In this document: positions 26,266 through 35,261 of the stretch, one piece after another
How positions within the stretch are numbered: position 1 is the first letter of the stretch
Layout: every line of letters starts with the position of its first letter
DNA from: Jannaschia faecimaris
Lineage (GTDB): Bacteria; Pseudomonadota; Alphaproteobacteria; Rhodobacterales; Rhodobacteraceae
Direction: 5' to 3'
Length of the DNA stretch: 64,000 nt
Assembly (NCBI RefSeq): GCF_900107415.1
Contig: NZ_FNPX01000005.1
Span: 62,001 to 126,000 of the forward strand
Notes under the pieces: generated by a model
Seen by the model: the letters and a program-made list of their open reading frames with translations, nothing else
The model's database searches: none
What the model was told of the DNA's origin: nothing
Program-made: the position numbers and the translations under genes

Positions 26266-26982
26266 GATGAGGCGCGCGTCGATGGCCATCCGTTGCCCGC
26301 TGACCAATCCTTCGGCGATGCAGCGCGCGACGACCGTCTCGAACAGATGCCGCAGCAGTTCGCTGTCGCGGAAGCGCCCATAACGGTTCTTGGAGAAGGT
26401 CGAGTGGTCTGGCACCCGGTCGGTCAGGTCGAGCCGACAGAACCAGCGATATGCGAGGTTCAGATGCACCTCCTTGCAGAGCCGTCGCTCGGACCGGATG
26501 CCAAGGCAATAGCCGACCAGCAGCATCCGGATCAGCAGCTCCGGGTTGATCGAGGGGCGGCCGGTATTGCTGTAGAACGGTGCCAGATGCTGACGGATGC
26601 TGGACAGCTCGACGAAGCGATCGATGGATCGCAGCAGGTGATCCTGAGGGACGTGATCCTCTATCGAGAACTCGTAAAACAGAGCGCCCTGCGCCTCCTG
26701 CCTCGACCCCAACATCGCAGATCCCCCCTCATCACTACGAAAAGTGAACCAGCGACCAGGCCCCAAATCAACAAGAGTCCTTCAACGGAATAAGCCCAAA
26801 CTCGCCGATGCTTCAGGATGGACAAATGGCTGCTTTCGATGGCCCGCTCATCACGGCAACATGAAACGTTTTCGAGCTGTGCTTTGCACGAAAGTCCAAT
26901 CTCGCGACTTGGGTCAAATAATAGGCAGACTCGCATAATGTGTTACGCTGGCTCAATATCGCAGCGAAAAGGGAGGACTGAA

Positions 26983-28782
26983 ATGCTCGACACCACCGTT
27001 TCTGATCAAACTCAGGCGTTCTTGGACGAATTTGGCGGGGCGCTATCAAGAGGGGATATTGCCGTCGCAAGTGACATGTTCGAAGACGATTGTTATTGGC
27101 GTGATCTTGTCAGTTTTACTTGGAACATCAAGACTGTCGAAGGAAAAGAACAGGTTGCAGATATGCTGTCCCATCAGCTTGCTACAACGCAGCCCAGCGG
27201 ATGGAAAATTGCCGAGGGCGAAGTTCCAACAGAAGAAGGTGGCGTAACGACAGCTTGGATTGAATTCGAAACAGAGGTCGCGCGGGGTTACGGTCTAATG
27301 CGCCTAAAGGGCGACAAGATCTGGACCCTTCTTACGACTATGACGGAGCTGAAGGGTCATGAGGAGCCAGCCGGCGATAATCGGTCGATGGGTGCCAAGC
27401 ACGGGGCGGGAAAAAACAAGGCGACTTGGGCCGAAGAACGCGCCCGCGAAGCGGCCGAGCTTGGCTACGAAGTGCAGCCCTATTGTGTCATCATCGGCGG
27501 TGGGCAGGGTGGCATTGCGATGGGCGCGCGGTTACGCCAGCTTGGCGTACCGACGATTATTGTCGAACGTAACGAGCGGCCCGGCGACAGCTGGCGTAAC
27601 CGCTACAAGTCGCTCTGCTTGCATGACCCGGTCTGGTACGACCACCTCCCCTACTTGAAATTTCCCGAGAATTGGCCGGTGTTTTCGCCCAAGGACAAGC
27701 TTGGCGATTGGCTGGAGATGTACACCAATGTGATGGAGCTGAATTATTGGACACGCACCACAGCCAAATCTGCCAAGTTTGACGAGGCATCCGGCGAATG
27801 GACCATTGTGGTGGACCGCGACGGTGAAGAGGTTGTTCTAAAGCCCAAGCAGCTTGTTATGGCAACCGGCATGTCGGGCAAAAAGCGGATGCCAGACTTT
27901 CCCGGGATGGAGGCGTTCCAAGGCGTTCAACAGCATTCGTCGGAACATGATGGGCCTGATGCTTGGTCCGGCAAGAAGGTTGTTGTTGTGGGGTCAAACA
28001 ACTCAGCACATGATATCTGCGCCGCGCTTTGGGAACATGACGCCGACGTCACGATGGTACAAAGGTCTTCAACTCATATAGTGCGTTCAGACACCTTGAT
28101 GGAGGTGGGGCTTGGCGATCTGTACTCCGAACGAGCGGTTGCGGCGGGTGTGACGACGGAAAAGGCGGACCTGATCTTCGCGTCGTTGCCGTATCGCATC
28201 TTACACGAGTTCCAGATCCCGGCTTATGCGGCCATGAAAGAGCAAGACAAAGAGTTCTACGACGGGCTGGAAAAGGCCGGCTTCTGGCTGGATTGGGGCG
28301 ACGACGAAAGTGGGCTGTTCATGAAATATCTGCGGCGTGGGTCGGGGTATTACATTGATGTTGGTGCAAGCCAGTTGATTATCGACGGAGAGGTCAAGCT
28401 GAAGCGCGGTCAGGTCACAGCCTTGGATGAGACCGGTGTGATCCTGGATGACGGAACACATCTGGATGCGGATCTGGTGGTTTACGCAACTGGCTACAAC
28501 TCAATGAATGGTTGGGTCGCTGATCTGATGGGTCAGGAGAAGGCTGACCAGCTTGGCAAGTGTTGGGGACTTGGGTCTGATACAACCAAGGACCCCGGAC
28601 CATGGGAAGGTGAGCAGCGGAACATGTGGAAACCGACACAGGTTCCAAACCTTTGGATGCATGGCGGCAACCTGCACCAGTCGCGGCACTACTCTCAGTT
28701 TCTGTCGTTGCAGATCAAGGCGCGGATGGAGAGCATTTCAACACCCGTCTATGGGTTACAGGAGGTTCATCACCTCTCCTAG
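26983..28782 (+). CDS. NTF2-like domain fused to a flavin-containing monooxygenase
   Basis: A 599-residue protein from ATG 26983, with GGGAGGA six bases upstream. Residues about 1-130 form a SnoaL/NTF2-like domain (FLDEFGGALSRGDIAVASDM). The rest is a class B flavoprotein monooxygenase: FAD-binding VIIGGGQGGIAMGARL near residue 170, an FMO/Baeyer-Villiger-like motif FQGVQQHSSEHDGPDAW, NADPH-binding VVVVGSNNSAHDICAAL, and a late YATGYNS motif. It would oxygenate a small substrate with NADPH and O2; the substrate is unknown. Third positions are richer in A/T than in neighbouring genes, and it abuts the insertion sequence, which suggests horizontal acquisition. CATAAT at 26934 may be its -10 box. 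A hairpin terminator follows at 28804. Confidence 0.9.
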   Translation: MLDTTVSDQTQAFLDEFGGALSRGDIAVASDMFEDDCYWRDLVSFTWNIKTVEGKEQVADMLSHQLATTQPSGWKIAEGEVPTEEGGVTTAWIEFETEVARGYGLMRLKGDKIWTLLTTMTELKGHEEPAGDNRSMGAKHGAGKNKATWAEERAREAAELGYEVQPYCVIIGGGQGGIAMGARLRQLGVPTIIVERNERPGDSWRNRYKSLCLHDPVWYDHLPYLKFPENWPVFSPKDKLGDWLEMYTNVMELNYWTRTTAKSAKFDEASGEWTIVVDRDGEEVVLKPKQLVMATGMSGKKRMPDFPGMEAFQGVQQHSSEHDGPDAWSGKKVVVVGSNNSAHDICAALWEHDADVTMVQRSSTHIVRSDTLMEVGLGDLYSERAVAAGVTTEKADLIFASLPYRILHEFQIPAYAAMKEQDKEFYDGLEKAGFWLDWGDDESGLFMKYLRRGSGYYIDVGASQLIIDGEVKLKRGQVTALDETGVILDDGTHLDADLVVYATGYNSMNGWVADLMGQEKADQLGKCWGLGSDTTKDPGPWEGEQRNMWKPTQVPNLWMHGGNLHQSRHYSQFLSLQIKARMESISTPVYGLQEVHHLS

Positions 28783-28803
28783 GGACCGTCGCTGAAATTC
28801 AAA

Positions 28804-28839
28804 GCGGGCCTTCGCGTTTGATCACCGATGGCCCGTTTT
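28804..28839 (+). terminator. Probable terminator after the monooxygenase gene
   Basis: CGGGCC (28805-28810) pairs with GGCCCG (28830-28835), followed by TTTT. The loop of 19 bases is long, but the position 22 bases after the monooxygenase stop fits a terminator. Confidence 0.6.
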
Positions 28840-29066
28840 GTCCGCATAGCAGACCTTGATAGCAAGCACAGCGAAGATCCACTGTCTGCCCTTCCTGCAC
28901 GATACCGCGACCGATGCACTTACAGAACGAATGTCGAGTTTGAACCTTCTCCGGACCTCACCCGCGCTTGGCGAGAGGCTCCGGTAAGAGCCGTGACCGC
29001 GAAAGACGGCTGTCTGGCCAGATCCAGCGACGGAAATTCAATAACCGTTTGATATTCAGAGAAGAA

Positions 29067-29142
29067 TGGTGCCGCTGATAGGACTCGAACCTACGACCCC
29101 ATCATTACGAATGACGTGCTCTACCAGCTGAGCTACAGCGGC
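29067..29142 (-). tRNA. tRNA-Thr (anticodon CGU)
   Basis: On the minus strand the acceptor arm GCCGCTG (from 29142) pairs with CAGCGGC, followed by discriminator A and an encoded CCA. The D arm (GCTC/GAGC), anticodon stem CGTCA/TGATG with loop TTCGTAA, and a GGTTCGAGTCC T-arm are all present. The anticodon CGT reads ACG threonine codons. A 5'-half copy lies about 85 bases upstream of its 5' end. Confidence 0.95.
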
Positions 29143-29226
29143 ACTCTTCTCTTCCTAGGCCCTACAAGTTCATCTCGTTTGCCGCGAAGCTTTTGGTTTT
29201 GCAAGCCATTCTGGCGGGGACCCGCT

Positions 29227-29267
29227 AATTACGAATGACGTACTCCACCAGCTGAGCTACAGCGGCG
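29227..29267 (-). pseudogene. tRNA-Thr remnant (5' half)
   Basis: Read on the minus strand from 29267 the first about 40 bases match the intact tRNA-Thr through the anticodon loop with two changes, then the similarity stops. The variable region, T arm and acceptor 3' strand are missing, so no functional tRNA can form. It is most likely the remains of a tandem duplication. Confidence 0.85.
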
Positions 29268-29321
29268 ACCGTGGCGGCGTCCTAGCAGGGGTCCGAGGCC
29301 GTTTCCAGCCCCGAAATGCAA

Positions 29322-30911
29322 TCATTTCTTCGCCTGGCCCGAGGTCCCGTCCATGTCACGGGTTGTCCCTACGATCGTCGGATCCATCGCTTCTGGGGCA
29401 CCTGCATTGTCGACTACTTCCGCTTCCGGGTCGGGGTCAGACGGCGAGTCGGATGACGTCTCGGCGTCCTCCACTGTGGCGACATCTTCGGCCAGAACAG
29501 CAGGCACCACGGCCTCCGGCGCGGCGGCGGCTGTCGAGGGCCCCATAAGCAACGGCAGCATCTCCGACGGCAGGGTCGTAGATGCGGAACCGACCGGAGC
29601 CGATTTCCACGATAGGCTGTCGAAGGCCTCGCAACTTGTACAGACAGGCAACCAATCGGCATGCACAGTCCCGCACGTATCACATATCCATTGTGGGCCG
29701 CGCGGCGCACTGATGGCCTTTGCCAGCCAGCCGCGCACCACGGCTTCGGAGCCGCCTTCACCGCGTTCGATCGCCGCCATCAACGTCAGAGACCGTGTCG
29801 TCGGCTCGGTCTCATAGAGCTTGCCCAGCGCGCGCCGCGCACCCGGAAAGTCTTCGGCAGCCAGGTAAAGCTCCGTCTCCAGCAGCTTCGATTCGTGGGC
29901 CTGCGGTGCGACCTTCAGGAACGGCTGGAACCGCTTGATACGGGCCTCGGGCGTCTCTTCTGGCTCGATTTCCGCAAAGATCGCCGCCAGATCCGGGTGG
30001 GGCGTCTTCAGGCGGGCGGCCTTCAGAACTTTCGCTGCCCTTCGCTTCTCACCGTTCTTGATATGCAGGCGGGCCGCCATGACCGCGGCGGGAACCAGTT
30101 CGGGCGAAAGTCGGTTGGCCTCGAGGATTTCGGCGCGCGCCTTTTCCTCATTGCCGTCGGCCAGTTGATTGCGCGCATCGGCCAGCGACAGCACCGCTTC
30201 CCGGCGCTTGTAGACATCTTTCGGGAGCGCGCCGGACTTCAGTTTGGCCGACAGGACCTTGCGGGCCCCGTCCCAGTTCTCATCCCGCGCTTGAAGGCGC
30301 AGCAGGGTGTCTTGGGTTTCGACGTGGCGAGGTTTGAGCGCAAAGGCCTTCTCGGCCAGCTTCATTGCCATCGCGGTATCGCCCTGCTCCAGCTTTTGGC
30401 GCATCAGGCCGCGAATGCCGACAAATCGGGTCTTGTCGTGGGTGACCAGCGTCTTCCATGCCTCCTTGGCGCGCTCCGTCTCTCCGGCGGCCTCGGAGGC
30501 CTGCGCGACAATCAGGGTCGTAACTTCAGGTTTTTGGAGATATTTCTCTGCCTTCTGGGCCTTTGCAGCCGCGTCACGTGCCTCCCCGGAGGCAAGCGCA
30601 ATCAGACTGTCGGACAGCGCGGCGTAGCCTTTGCGTTCACGGTTGCGGTCAAAATATGCGCCCAGTGCGGTATCGTCGCCGTTGATGAACTTCAGCGTCG
30701 CGATCAGCAGACCGGTCAATTTGAACACCACCCAAAGCAAAAGCATCAGTACCAGGGCACCGAGGACCACGACCAGCGGCGGGAGCACGTACTCGGCACC
30801 ATTGAAGGTAACAAGCACTTGGCCCGATACGTCCATCAACCACTGAACGCCGAAGGCGAGTGCCGCGACAAGCGCGACGAAAAGGAGGATCTTGAAAAGC
30901 GACCAGAGCAT
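29322..30911 (-). CDS. HemY-domain TPR membrane protein with C-terminal zinc ribbon
   Basis: A 529-residue protein annotated in this family as HemY (not the eukaryotic-type protoporphyrinogen oxidase). Two N-terminal membrane segments (residues about 1-30 and 43-70) precede tetratricopeptide-like helices to about residue 400 (for example AMKLAEKAFALKPRH and AEILEANRLSPELVPAAVMA). A rubredoxin-like zinc ribbon follows, CDTCG ... CTSCEAFDSLSWKSA, like the C-terminal metal domain of LapB. The last about 90 residues are acidic and low-complexity. It is the last gene of the hemD, mitofilin-like, HemY unit, nine bases after the middle gene. Its exact role in heme or envelope biology is unresolved. 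Confidence 0.85.
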   Translation of the reverse strand: MLWSLFKILLFVALVAALAFGVQWLMDVSGQVLVTFNGAEYVLPPLVVVLGALVLMLLLWVVFKLTGLLIATLKFINGDDTALGAYFDRNRERKGYAALSDSLIALASGEARDAAAKAQKAEKYLQKPEVTTLIVAQASEAAGETERAKEAWKTLVTHDKTRFVGIRGLMRQKLEQGDTAMAMKLAEKAFALKPRHVETQDTLLRLQARDENWDGARKVLSAKLKSGALPKDVYKRREAVLSLADARNQLADGNEEKARAEILEANRLSPELVPAAVMAARLHIKNGEKRRAAKVLKAARLKTPHPDLAAIFAEIEPEETPEARIKRFQPFLKVAPQAHESKLLETELYLAAEDFPGARRALGKLYETEPTTRSLTLMAAIERGEGGSEAVVRGWLAKAISAPRGPQWICDTCGTVHADWLPVCTSCEAFDSLSWKSAPVGSASTTLPSEMLPLLMGPSTAAAAPEAVVPAVLAEDVATVEDAETSSDSPSDPDPEAEVVDNAGAPEAMDPTIVGTTRDMDGTSGQAKK

Positions 30912-30919
30912 TTAAATCC

Positions 30920-32140
30920 TCACCCGTCCTGAAGGTAGTTATCGGCGGCCAACAAAGCCGCGGCGCGGGCGTTTGCCCGCGCGATCCAAGGGTCGAGAAC
31001 CACCTTCGCCTCGTCCGGCAGGCCGTCGATCTCGGTCAGTGCCATCGCCAGATCCCCTTCGCGCACGGCGGCTTCCGCCCGGCTGAGCACGGCGTCCGGG
31101 TCATCACCCTCGCGCGGCTCAAGACTTCTGGGGTTGAAAGCGTTCGTGAACAGCGAACCGACACCCGCCGCCGGAGCCGCGGCACGCGCTGCGCGGAGAG
31201 CCTCGCGCGACAGGTCTGGGAACGCCGAAATCAGGCTTGCCTGCGGGGCCACGCCCGTCTGTGCATGGGACGCAAGCGCCTCGGGCGCATCATCGCCCAG
31301 AACTGACAGGGCTTCGGCATAGGGAGCGCCAGATTGAAGCGCCATGCGAACCTGATTGCGCGCCGCCTCCAGGGCACGCGCCTCGGCTTCCGACTCGACG
31401 GATGCGGCCAAGGTGTTGGCCTGCGCCAGGTCAGTCTCCAACGCGGACACCCGTGGGGTCAGATCGTCGCGCAGGGTTCCGATATCATCGCTCAAAGTTT
31501 GAATATCGGCGCGCAGCGCATCTGTCGCCCCTGCTGTGGGCGTTTCTGCGACTGCGGCTGTGCCACCGCCTTGCCCAGTTTCAAGCGCATCGACGCGAGT
31601 CGTCAAAGCGTCGATCCGCATGGCCAAGTCAGCCTGAACCGCTTCAACGCCCGAAAAATCGACGACGGGCGCATCCGACGCCTTCAACGCATCCAATTCA
31701 GCGGCCAGCGCATCCACCCGCGACATATCCATGGTCGGTGTTTCCGGTGTGGACGCGCCGAAAAAGGCGATCGCAAACCCGATCCCACCGGCAGCGACAC
31801 CTCCCAGCAGTAAAGGAAGGAACGCCGGCCCCTTGCCGCTCCCCTCTTCAACCCGCGACTGAGCCGCGGAAGACAGCGCGCCGTCCATAGCTGCCGAAGA
31901 CGTGGGCGCGGCTCTCTTTATTGCAGGCGCTTCGGACGCAGGGGCGGCTTTTGGTGCCGACGCGTCCTTGGCGGCAGGCGCAGTCGGGCGCGGCGCGCCG
32001 GGCGTGACGATGCTGGCCCCGGTCGGATCGGCCGGTCGTGCGTCTTTGGGCGCGACAGCCTTCGCAGCCTTCGGCGCGGGCGTCTTCGCACCGCTCGGTG
32101 ACCTGGAAGCCTTCGTGTTGGTCTTAGTTGTGCGCGCCAA
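30920..32140 (-). CDS. Mitofilin-family (HemX-like) membrane protein
   Basis: About 406 residues from a TTG start at 32140 that has GGGAGGG five bases upstream; a TTG at 32197 overlapping the hemD stop is possible but poorly placed. The N-terminal 120 residues are rich in Ala, Pro and Lys, followed by one membrane segment (FLPLLLGGVAAGGIGFAIAF) and a coiled-coil region with heptad-like LAAELDAL and MRIDALTTRVDALE. The C-terminal part is helical. Alphaproteobacterial proteins of this kind are distant relatives of mitochondrial mitofilin/Mic60 and are encoded next to hem genes, as here between hemD and HemY. Confidence 0.85.
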   Translation of the reverse strand: MARTTKTNTKASRSPSGAKTPAPKAAKAVAPKDARPADPTGASIVTPGAPRPTAPAAKDASAPKAAPASEAPAIKRAAPTSSAAMDGALSSAAQSRVEEGSGKGPAFLPLLLGGVAAGGIGFAIAFFGASTPETPTMDMSRVDALAAELDALKASDAPVVDFSGVEAVQADLAMRIDALTTRVDALETGQGGGTAAVAETPTAGATDALRADIQTLSDDIGTLRDDLTPRVSALETDLAQANTLAASVESEAEARALEAARNQVRMALQSGAPYAEALSVLGDDAPEALASHAQTGVAPQASLISAFPDLSREALRAARAAAPAAGVGSLFTNAFNPRSLEPREGDDPDAVLSRAEAAVREGDLAMALTEIDGLPDEAKVVLDPWIARANARAAALLAADNYLQDG

Positions 32141-32193
32141 GGCGTGCCCTCCCAGCAGATTCTGATTACACCTAGACCGTAGACCCGTCTCCC

Positions 32194-32880
32194 TCAACCG
32201 CCGATCGCGGGCAGGCTGTCCCGGATCAGGGCCAACATCCCTTCACCGTCAGGTGTTTCACTGATTGCAAGCGGGCAAACGGGGCAAGCTTTGGCGACCG
32301 CGGGGCTGAGTGCGAGGAGGCGCAGATGATCAAGCGCCTCGGTGGGGCAGGCATCCGCAAAAAGGCTTGCGCTGCGCGGGGAGTAAAGCGGAACGAGGAC
32401 GGGACCGCGCCGCAGCAGCGAAATCGCCGCGGGCGTCAGGGGTTGCGGCGCTTGGCGATACGTCACCGCTTCCGTCACCCGCAAACCACGCGCTGACAGG
32501 CGCGCCGCCAGATCGCCCCGCGTTACGACCCCACGCAGATGGACCAGCGCAGGCGCATCTTCCGGCACCATATCCACGAGCGCTTCGACGTTCGGCGCAA
32601 CGGCTCGCACATGAAACCCGGCTTTGACCGCCTCTGCGGCGGTGCCGGGCCCAACCACCCAAGCGGGCAGGCCCGGTGCCCCCTGCCCGGCAACAAAGGC
32701 CGCGACTGCATTTCGTGAGGTCAGCAATACGCCACCGGCTATCGGCGGCAGTGCAGCGTCCACCTCCAGGCGCATCAAGGGGGCGATGACCACCTCCTGC
32801 GCCCCAAACCGGCGAAGTTGTGTCGCCAGCCGGAGCGAATCCTCGGCGGGGCGGGTCAAGAGGACGGGCAGCGCGTGCAT
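32194..32880 (-). CDS. hemD: Uroporphyrinogen-III synthase
   Basis: A 228-residue protein from ATG 32880 (GGGGGAAC upstream). It closes hydroxymethylbilane to uroporphyrinogen III in heme and, in this group, bacteriochlorophyll or cobalamin supply. Recognisable family parts are [20 protein letters not shown] at the N-terminus, [27 protein letters not shown] and [16 protein letters not shown]. Sequence similarity in this family is low, so the call also rests on the hemD, mitofilin-like, HemY order that is standard in Rhodobacteraceae. It is divergent from tsaD, with only 56 bases between the two starts. Confidence 0.88.
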   Translation of the reverse strand: MHALPVLLTRPAEDSLRLATQLRRFGAQEVVIAPLMRLEVDAALPPIAGGVLLTSRNAVAAFVAGQGAPGLPAWVVGPGTAAEAVKAGFHVRAVAPNVEALVDMVPEDAPALVHLRGVVTRGDLAARLSARGLRVTEAVTYRQAPQPLTPAAISLLRRGPVLVPLYSPRSASLFADACPTEALDHLRLLALSPAVAKACPVCPLAISETPDGEGMLALIRDSLPAIGG

Positions 32881-32936
32881 TGTTCCCCCGGGTTGCAGTG
32901 CGTAGATGTGAGTCAAGGATTGGACCGGCGGACACC

Positions 32937-34013
32937 ATGGCACAAGAGCTGACGATACTGGGGCTGGAAAGCTCCTGCGATGACACAGCTGCTGCCGTGG
33001 TCCGCCGATCGGGTGACAGGGGTACAATCCTGTCGAACGTGGTCATCGGTCAGGACGAGTTGCACTCGGCCTTTGGCGGTGTGGTCCCCGAAATCGCCGC
33101 CCGCGCCCACGCCGAGAAGATTGACCTGGCGGTGGAGGCCGCCCTGGACCAGGCGGATGTCGCATTGACCGATGTCGATGCCATAGCAGTGACTGCCGGC
33201 CCCGGCCTGATCGGAGGAGTCCTGGCTGGGGTGATGTGCGCCAAGGGGCTTGCGGCGGCGACAGGAAAACCCTTGGTCGGCGTGAACCATCTGGCAGGTC
33301 ACGCCCTGACCCCGCGCCTTACCCATGGACTACGCTTTCCTTATCTGATGCTGCTGGTGTCAGGTGGCCATTGCCTCTTCCTGCGGGTTGAGGGTGCGGA
33401 GGACTTCACCCGGCTCGGAGGCACCATCGACGACGCCCCCGGAGAGGCCTTCGACAAGGTCGCGCGGCTTCTGGGCCTGCCGCAACCGGGCGGTCCGGCG
33501 GTGGAAGCCTGCGCCAACAGGGTGGTCGGGACCATCAGCCTGCCCCGCCCGCTTCTGGACCGGCCGGGCTTCGATATGTCATTTTCTGGCCTGAAGACCG
33601 CGGTTCTGCGGGCACGCGATGCCATTGTCGCCGAACATGGCGGCCTGCCTGTCGCGCTGCGCGCTGACCTTTGCGCCAGCTTCCAGGCGGCGACCCGCGA
33701 TGTTCTTGCTGAAAAGTCGCGCCGCGCGCTGGCGGCAGCACCCGTGACCGCCTTTGCCGTCGCCGGGGGCGTCGCCGCCAACCGCACGCTGCGAACCGCC
33801 CTGGAAGCCGTGGCAACGGAGGCCGGGATGCCCTTCGTCGCCCCGCCGCTGGCACTTTGCACGGACAACGCGGCAATGATCGCCTGGGCCGGGGGGGAGC
33901 GGTTGGCCACCGGTCAGGCAGACGATCTGACTCTGGCCGCGCGCCCCCGCTGGCCGCTGGACGCGCGTGCGGTGCCGATGCTCGGGTCGGGTAAGCGCGG
34001 GGCCAAGGCATGA
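32937..34013 (+). CDS. tsaD: tRNA N6-adenosine threonylcarbamoyltransferase
   Basis: A 358-residue protein from ATG 32937, opening with [18 protein letters not shown], the ASKHA phosphate-binding motif. The metal-binding histidines are in [12 protein letters not shown], followed by [10 protein letters not shown]. Later conserved parts are [18 protein letters not shown] and [11 protein letters not shown]. It transfers the threonylcarbamoyl group to A37 of ANN-decoding tRNAs, with TsaB and TsaE. The open frame continues upstream but that part is the shadow of the hemD region. The stop overlaps the gpsA start by four bases. Confidence 0.97.
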   Translation: MAQELTILGLESSCDDTAAAVVRRSGDRGTILSNVVIGQDELHSAFGGVVPEIAARAHAEKIDLAVEAALDQADVALTDVDAIAVTAGPGLIGGVLAGVMCAKGLAAATGKPLVGVNHLAGHALTPRLTHGLRFPYLMLLVSGGHCLFLRVEGAEDFTRLGGTIDDAPGEAFDKVARLLGLPQPGGPAVEACANRVVGTISLPRPLLDRPGFDMSFSGLKTAVLRARDAIVAEHGGLPVALRADLCASFQAATRDVLAEKSRRALAAAPVTAFAVAGGVAANRTLRTALEAVATEAGMPFVAPPLALCTDNAAMIAWAGGERLATGQADDLTLAARPRWPLDARAVPMLGSGKRGAKA

Positions 34014-34960
34014 TCGGCGTCCTTGGGGCCGGGGCATTCGGCACTGCTTTGGCCGTTTGCTTCGCAAAGGCCGGGCACTCGGTTGTTCTCTGGGGGCGCG
34101 ATGTAGCAACAATGGCGCGGGCACACGATATCCGACGGCTACCACGTCTTCCCGATGTCATGCTGCCCGCGTCGATCATGCCAACGGCCGATGTCGGGGA
34201 TCTGACGCGGTGCGACGTCCTTATCCTCGCCGTTCCGATGCAACAGCTGAACACCCTGCTCTCTAGCCTGCCGCTCCACCCGCGCTGCGCGGTTGCAGCC
34301 TGCAAGGGGGTCGATCTGAGCACATTGCGCGGCCCGACCGAGGTGGTCGCCGGTGCCCTGCCTGACAGTATCCCTGCCATAATCTCCGGTCCCAGTTTCG
34401 CCGCCGACATCGCGCGGGGTCTGCCGACGGCGCTGTCGCTCGGTTGTGCTGATGATGCGGCGGGTCAGCACTTACAGTCTGCCTTGTCGACGCCGACGCT
34501 GCGGCTTTATCGGACGACCGACGTGGTCGGTGTGGAATTGGGCGGCGCATTGAAGAACGTGATTGCCATAGCCTGTGGGGCAGCCATCGGAGCGGGTTTG
34601 GGCGAGTCGGCCCGCGCGGCGTTGATGACACGGGGCATGGCCGAGATGTTGCGTTTGGCCCCCGCTTTGGGCGCGCGTCCTGAAACGCTGATGGGGCTGT
34701 CGGGGCTGGGCGATCTGGCGCTGACCTGTGCATCGACGCAGTCGCGCAATTTCGCGCTCGGGCTCGCCATCGGCGGGAACACCCCCCGCCCCACCGCCAC
34801 CACCGAAGGGGCGGCAACCGCCGAAGCGGCGCTCCGTCTGGCGGCACGCCACGGGGTCGAAATGCCCATCACCGAGGTCGTTGCCGCCCTTGTCGGCGGT
34901 CAAGCAAGCGTCGAAGATGCGGTGAGACACCTGCTGGATCGCGACCTGACTGAAGAATGA
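34010..34960 (+). CDS. gpsA: NAD(P)H-dependent glycerol-3-phosphate dehydrogenase
   Basis: A 316-residue cytoplasmic enzyme making sn-glycerol 3-phosphate from dihydroxyacetone phosphate for phospholipid synthesis. The Rossmann motif is [15 protein letters not shown], with VVLWGRD next to it; the catalytic-domain motif [19 protein letters not shown] holds the active-site lysine, and [16 protein letters not shown] follows. It is coupled to tsaD by an ATGA overlap and followed, 25 bases later, by a YciI-like gene; the tsaD-gpsA-yciI-EVE order recurs in Rhodobacteraceae. Confidence 0.96.
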   Translation: MIGVLGAGAFGTALAVCFAKAGHSVVLWGRDVATMARAHDIRRLPRLPDVMLPASIMPTADVGDLTRCDVLILAVPMQQLNTLLSSLPLHPRCAVAACKGVDLSTLRGPTEVVAGALPDSIPAIISGPSFAADIARGLPTALSLGCADDAAGQHLQSALSTPTLRLYRTTDVVGVELGGALKNVIAIACGAAIGAGLGESARAALMTRGMAEMLRLAPALGARPETLMGLSGLGDLALTCASTQSRNFALGLAIGGNTPRPTATTEGAATAEAALRLAARHGVEMPITEVVAALVGGQASVEDAVRHLLDRDLTEE

Positions 34961-34985
34961 CAAACCAAACGCACAAGGAATTCCA

Positions 34986-35261
34986 ATGCTTCATGCCCTG
35001 ATTTGCACCGACAAGCCCGGCCACCTTGAGGTGCGCAAATCCAACCGCGATGCCCACCTGGCTCACCTGAAGGCCGATCCGCATGTCATACAGGCAGGAC
35101 CGTTCGTGAACGCCGCGGGCGAAATGTCAGGATCGCTCATCATTTTTGGCACCGATGACCGCGCCCACGTCGAGGCATTTGCCGTCGCCGACCCCTATGC
35201 AGTTGCCGGCCTGTTCGAGAATGTACGGATCGAAACCTGGAACCGGGTGATCGGCGGGTGA
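34986..35261 (+). CDS. YciI family protein
   Basis: A 91-residue protein with the YciI/dimeric alpha-beta barrel fold: MLHALICTDKPG at the start, a His in LAHLKADPHVIQAGPF, and DPYAVAGLFENVRIETW at the end. Some YciI proteins have a His-Asp pair that cleaves chlorinated or similar compounds, but the function of this one is unknown. AAGGAA lies seven bases before the start. Its stop overlaps the GTG start of the EVE-domain gene by four bases (GTGA). Confidence 0.88.
   Translation: MLHALICTDKPGHLEVRKSNRDAHLAHLKADPHVIQAGPFVNAAGEMSGSLIIFGTDDRAHVEAFAVADPYAVAGLFENVRIETWNRVIGG

Larger units (their letters stand above)
25210..26715 (-). pseudogene. IS1182-family transposase, broken by three 41-nt repeat insertions
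   Basis: The frame starts at ATG 26715 with an IS1182-type N-terminus: FSIEDHVPQDHLLRSIDRFV and GRPSINPELLIRMLLVGY, then FCRLDLTDRVPDHSTFSKNR. It then moves through three frames: to about 26265, 26225-26045, 26003-25818 and 25776-25210. Each shift falls exactly on a copy of the 41-nt palindromic repeat. Removing the three copies restores one open frame of about 460 codons, and two of the restored junctions (LIEADAN and AIADTAYG) read as expected for the family. The last fragment holds the zinc-finger-like CQACPWKPKCCP and the DDE-domain end LRKKVEMLFAHLKR. No other damage is evident. Confidence 0.85.
25138..26794 (-). mobile_element. IS1182-type insertion sequence with a disrupted transposase
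   Basis: An element of about 1.65 kb with one transposase reading frame. Candidate imperfect terminal inverted repeats are ATTCTGTGGAAAGG (25141-25154) and, read inward from the other end, ATTCCGTTGAAGGA (26778-26791 on the minus strand); they match at 10 of 14 positions. The exact ends and any target duplication could not be fixed. The transposase is interrupted by three short palindromic repeats, so the copy should be immobile unless a transposase is supplied in trans. It lies in the gene-poor accessory stretch. Confidence 0.75.
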
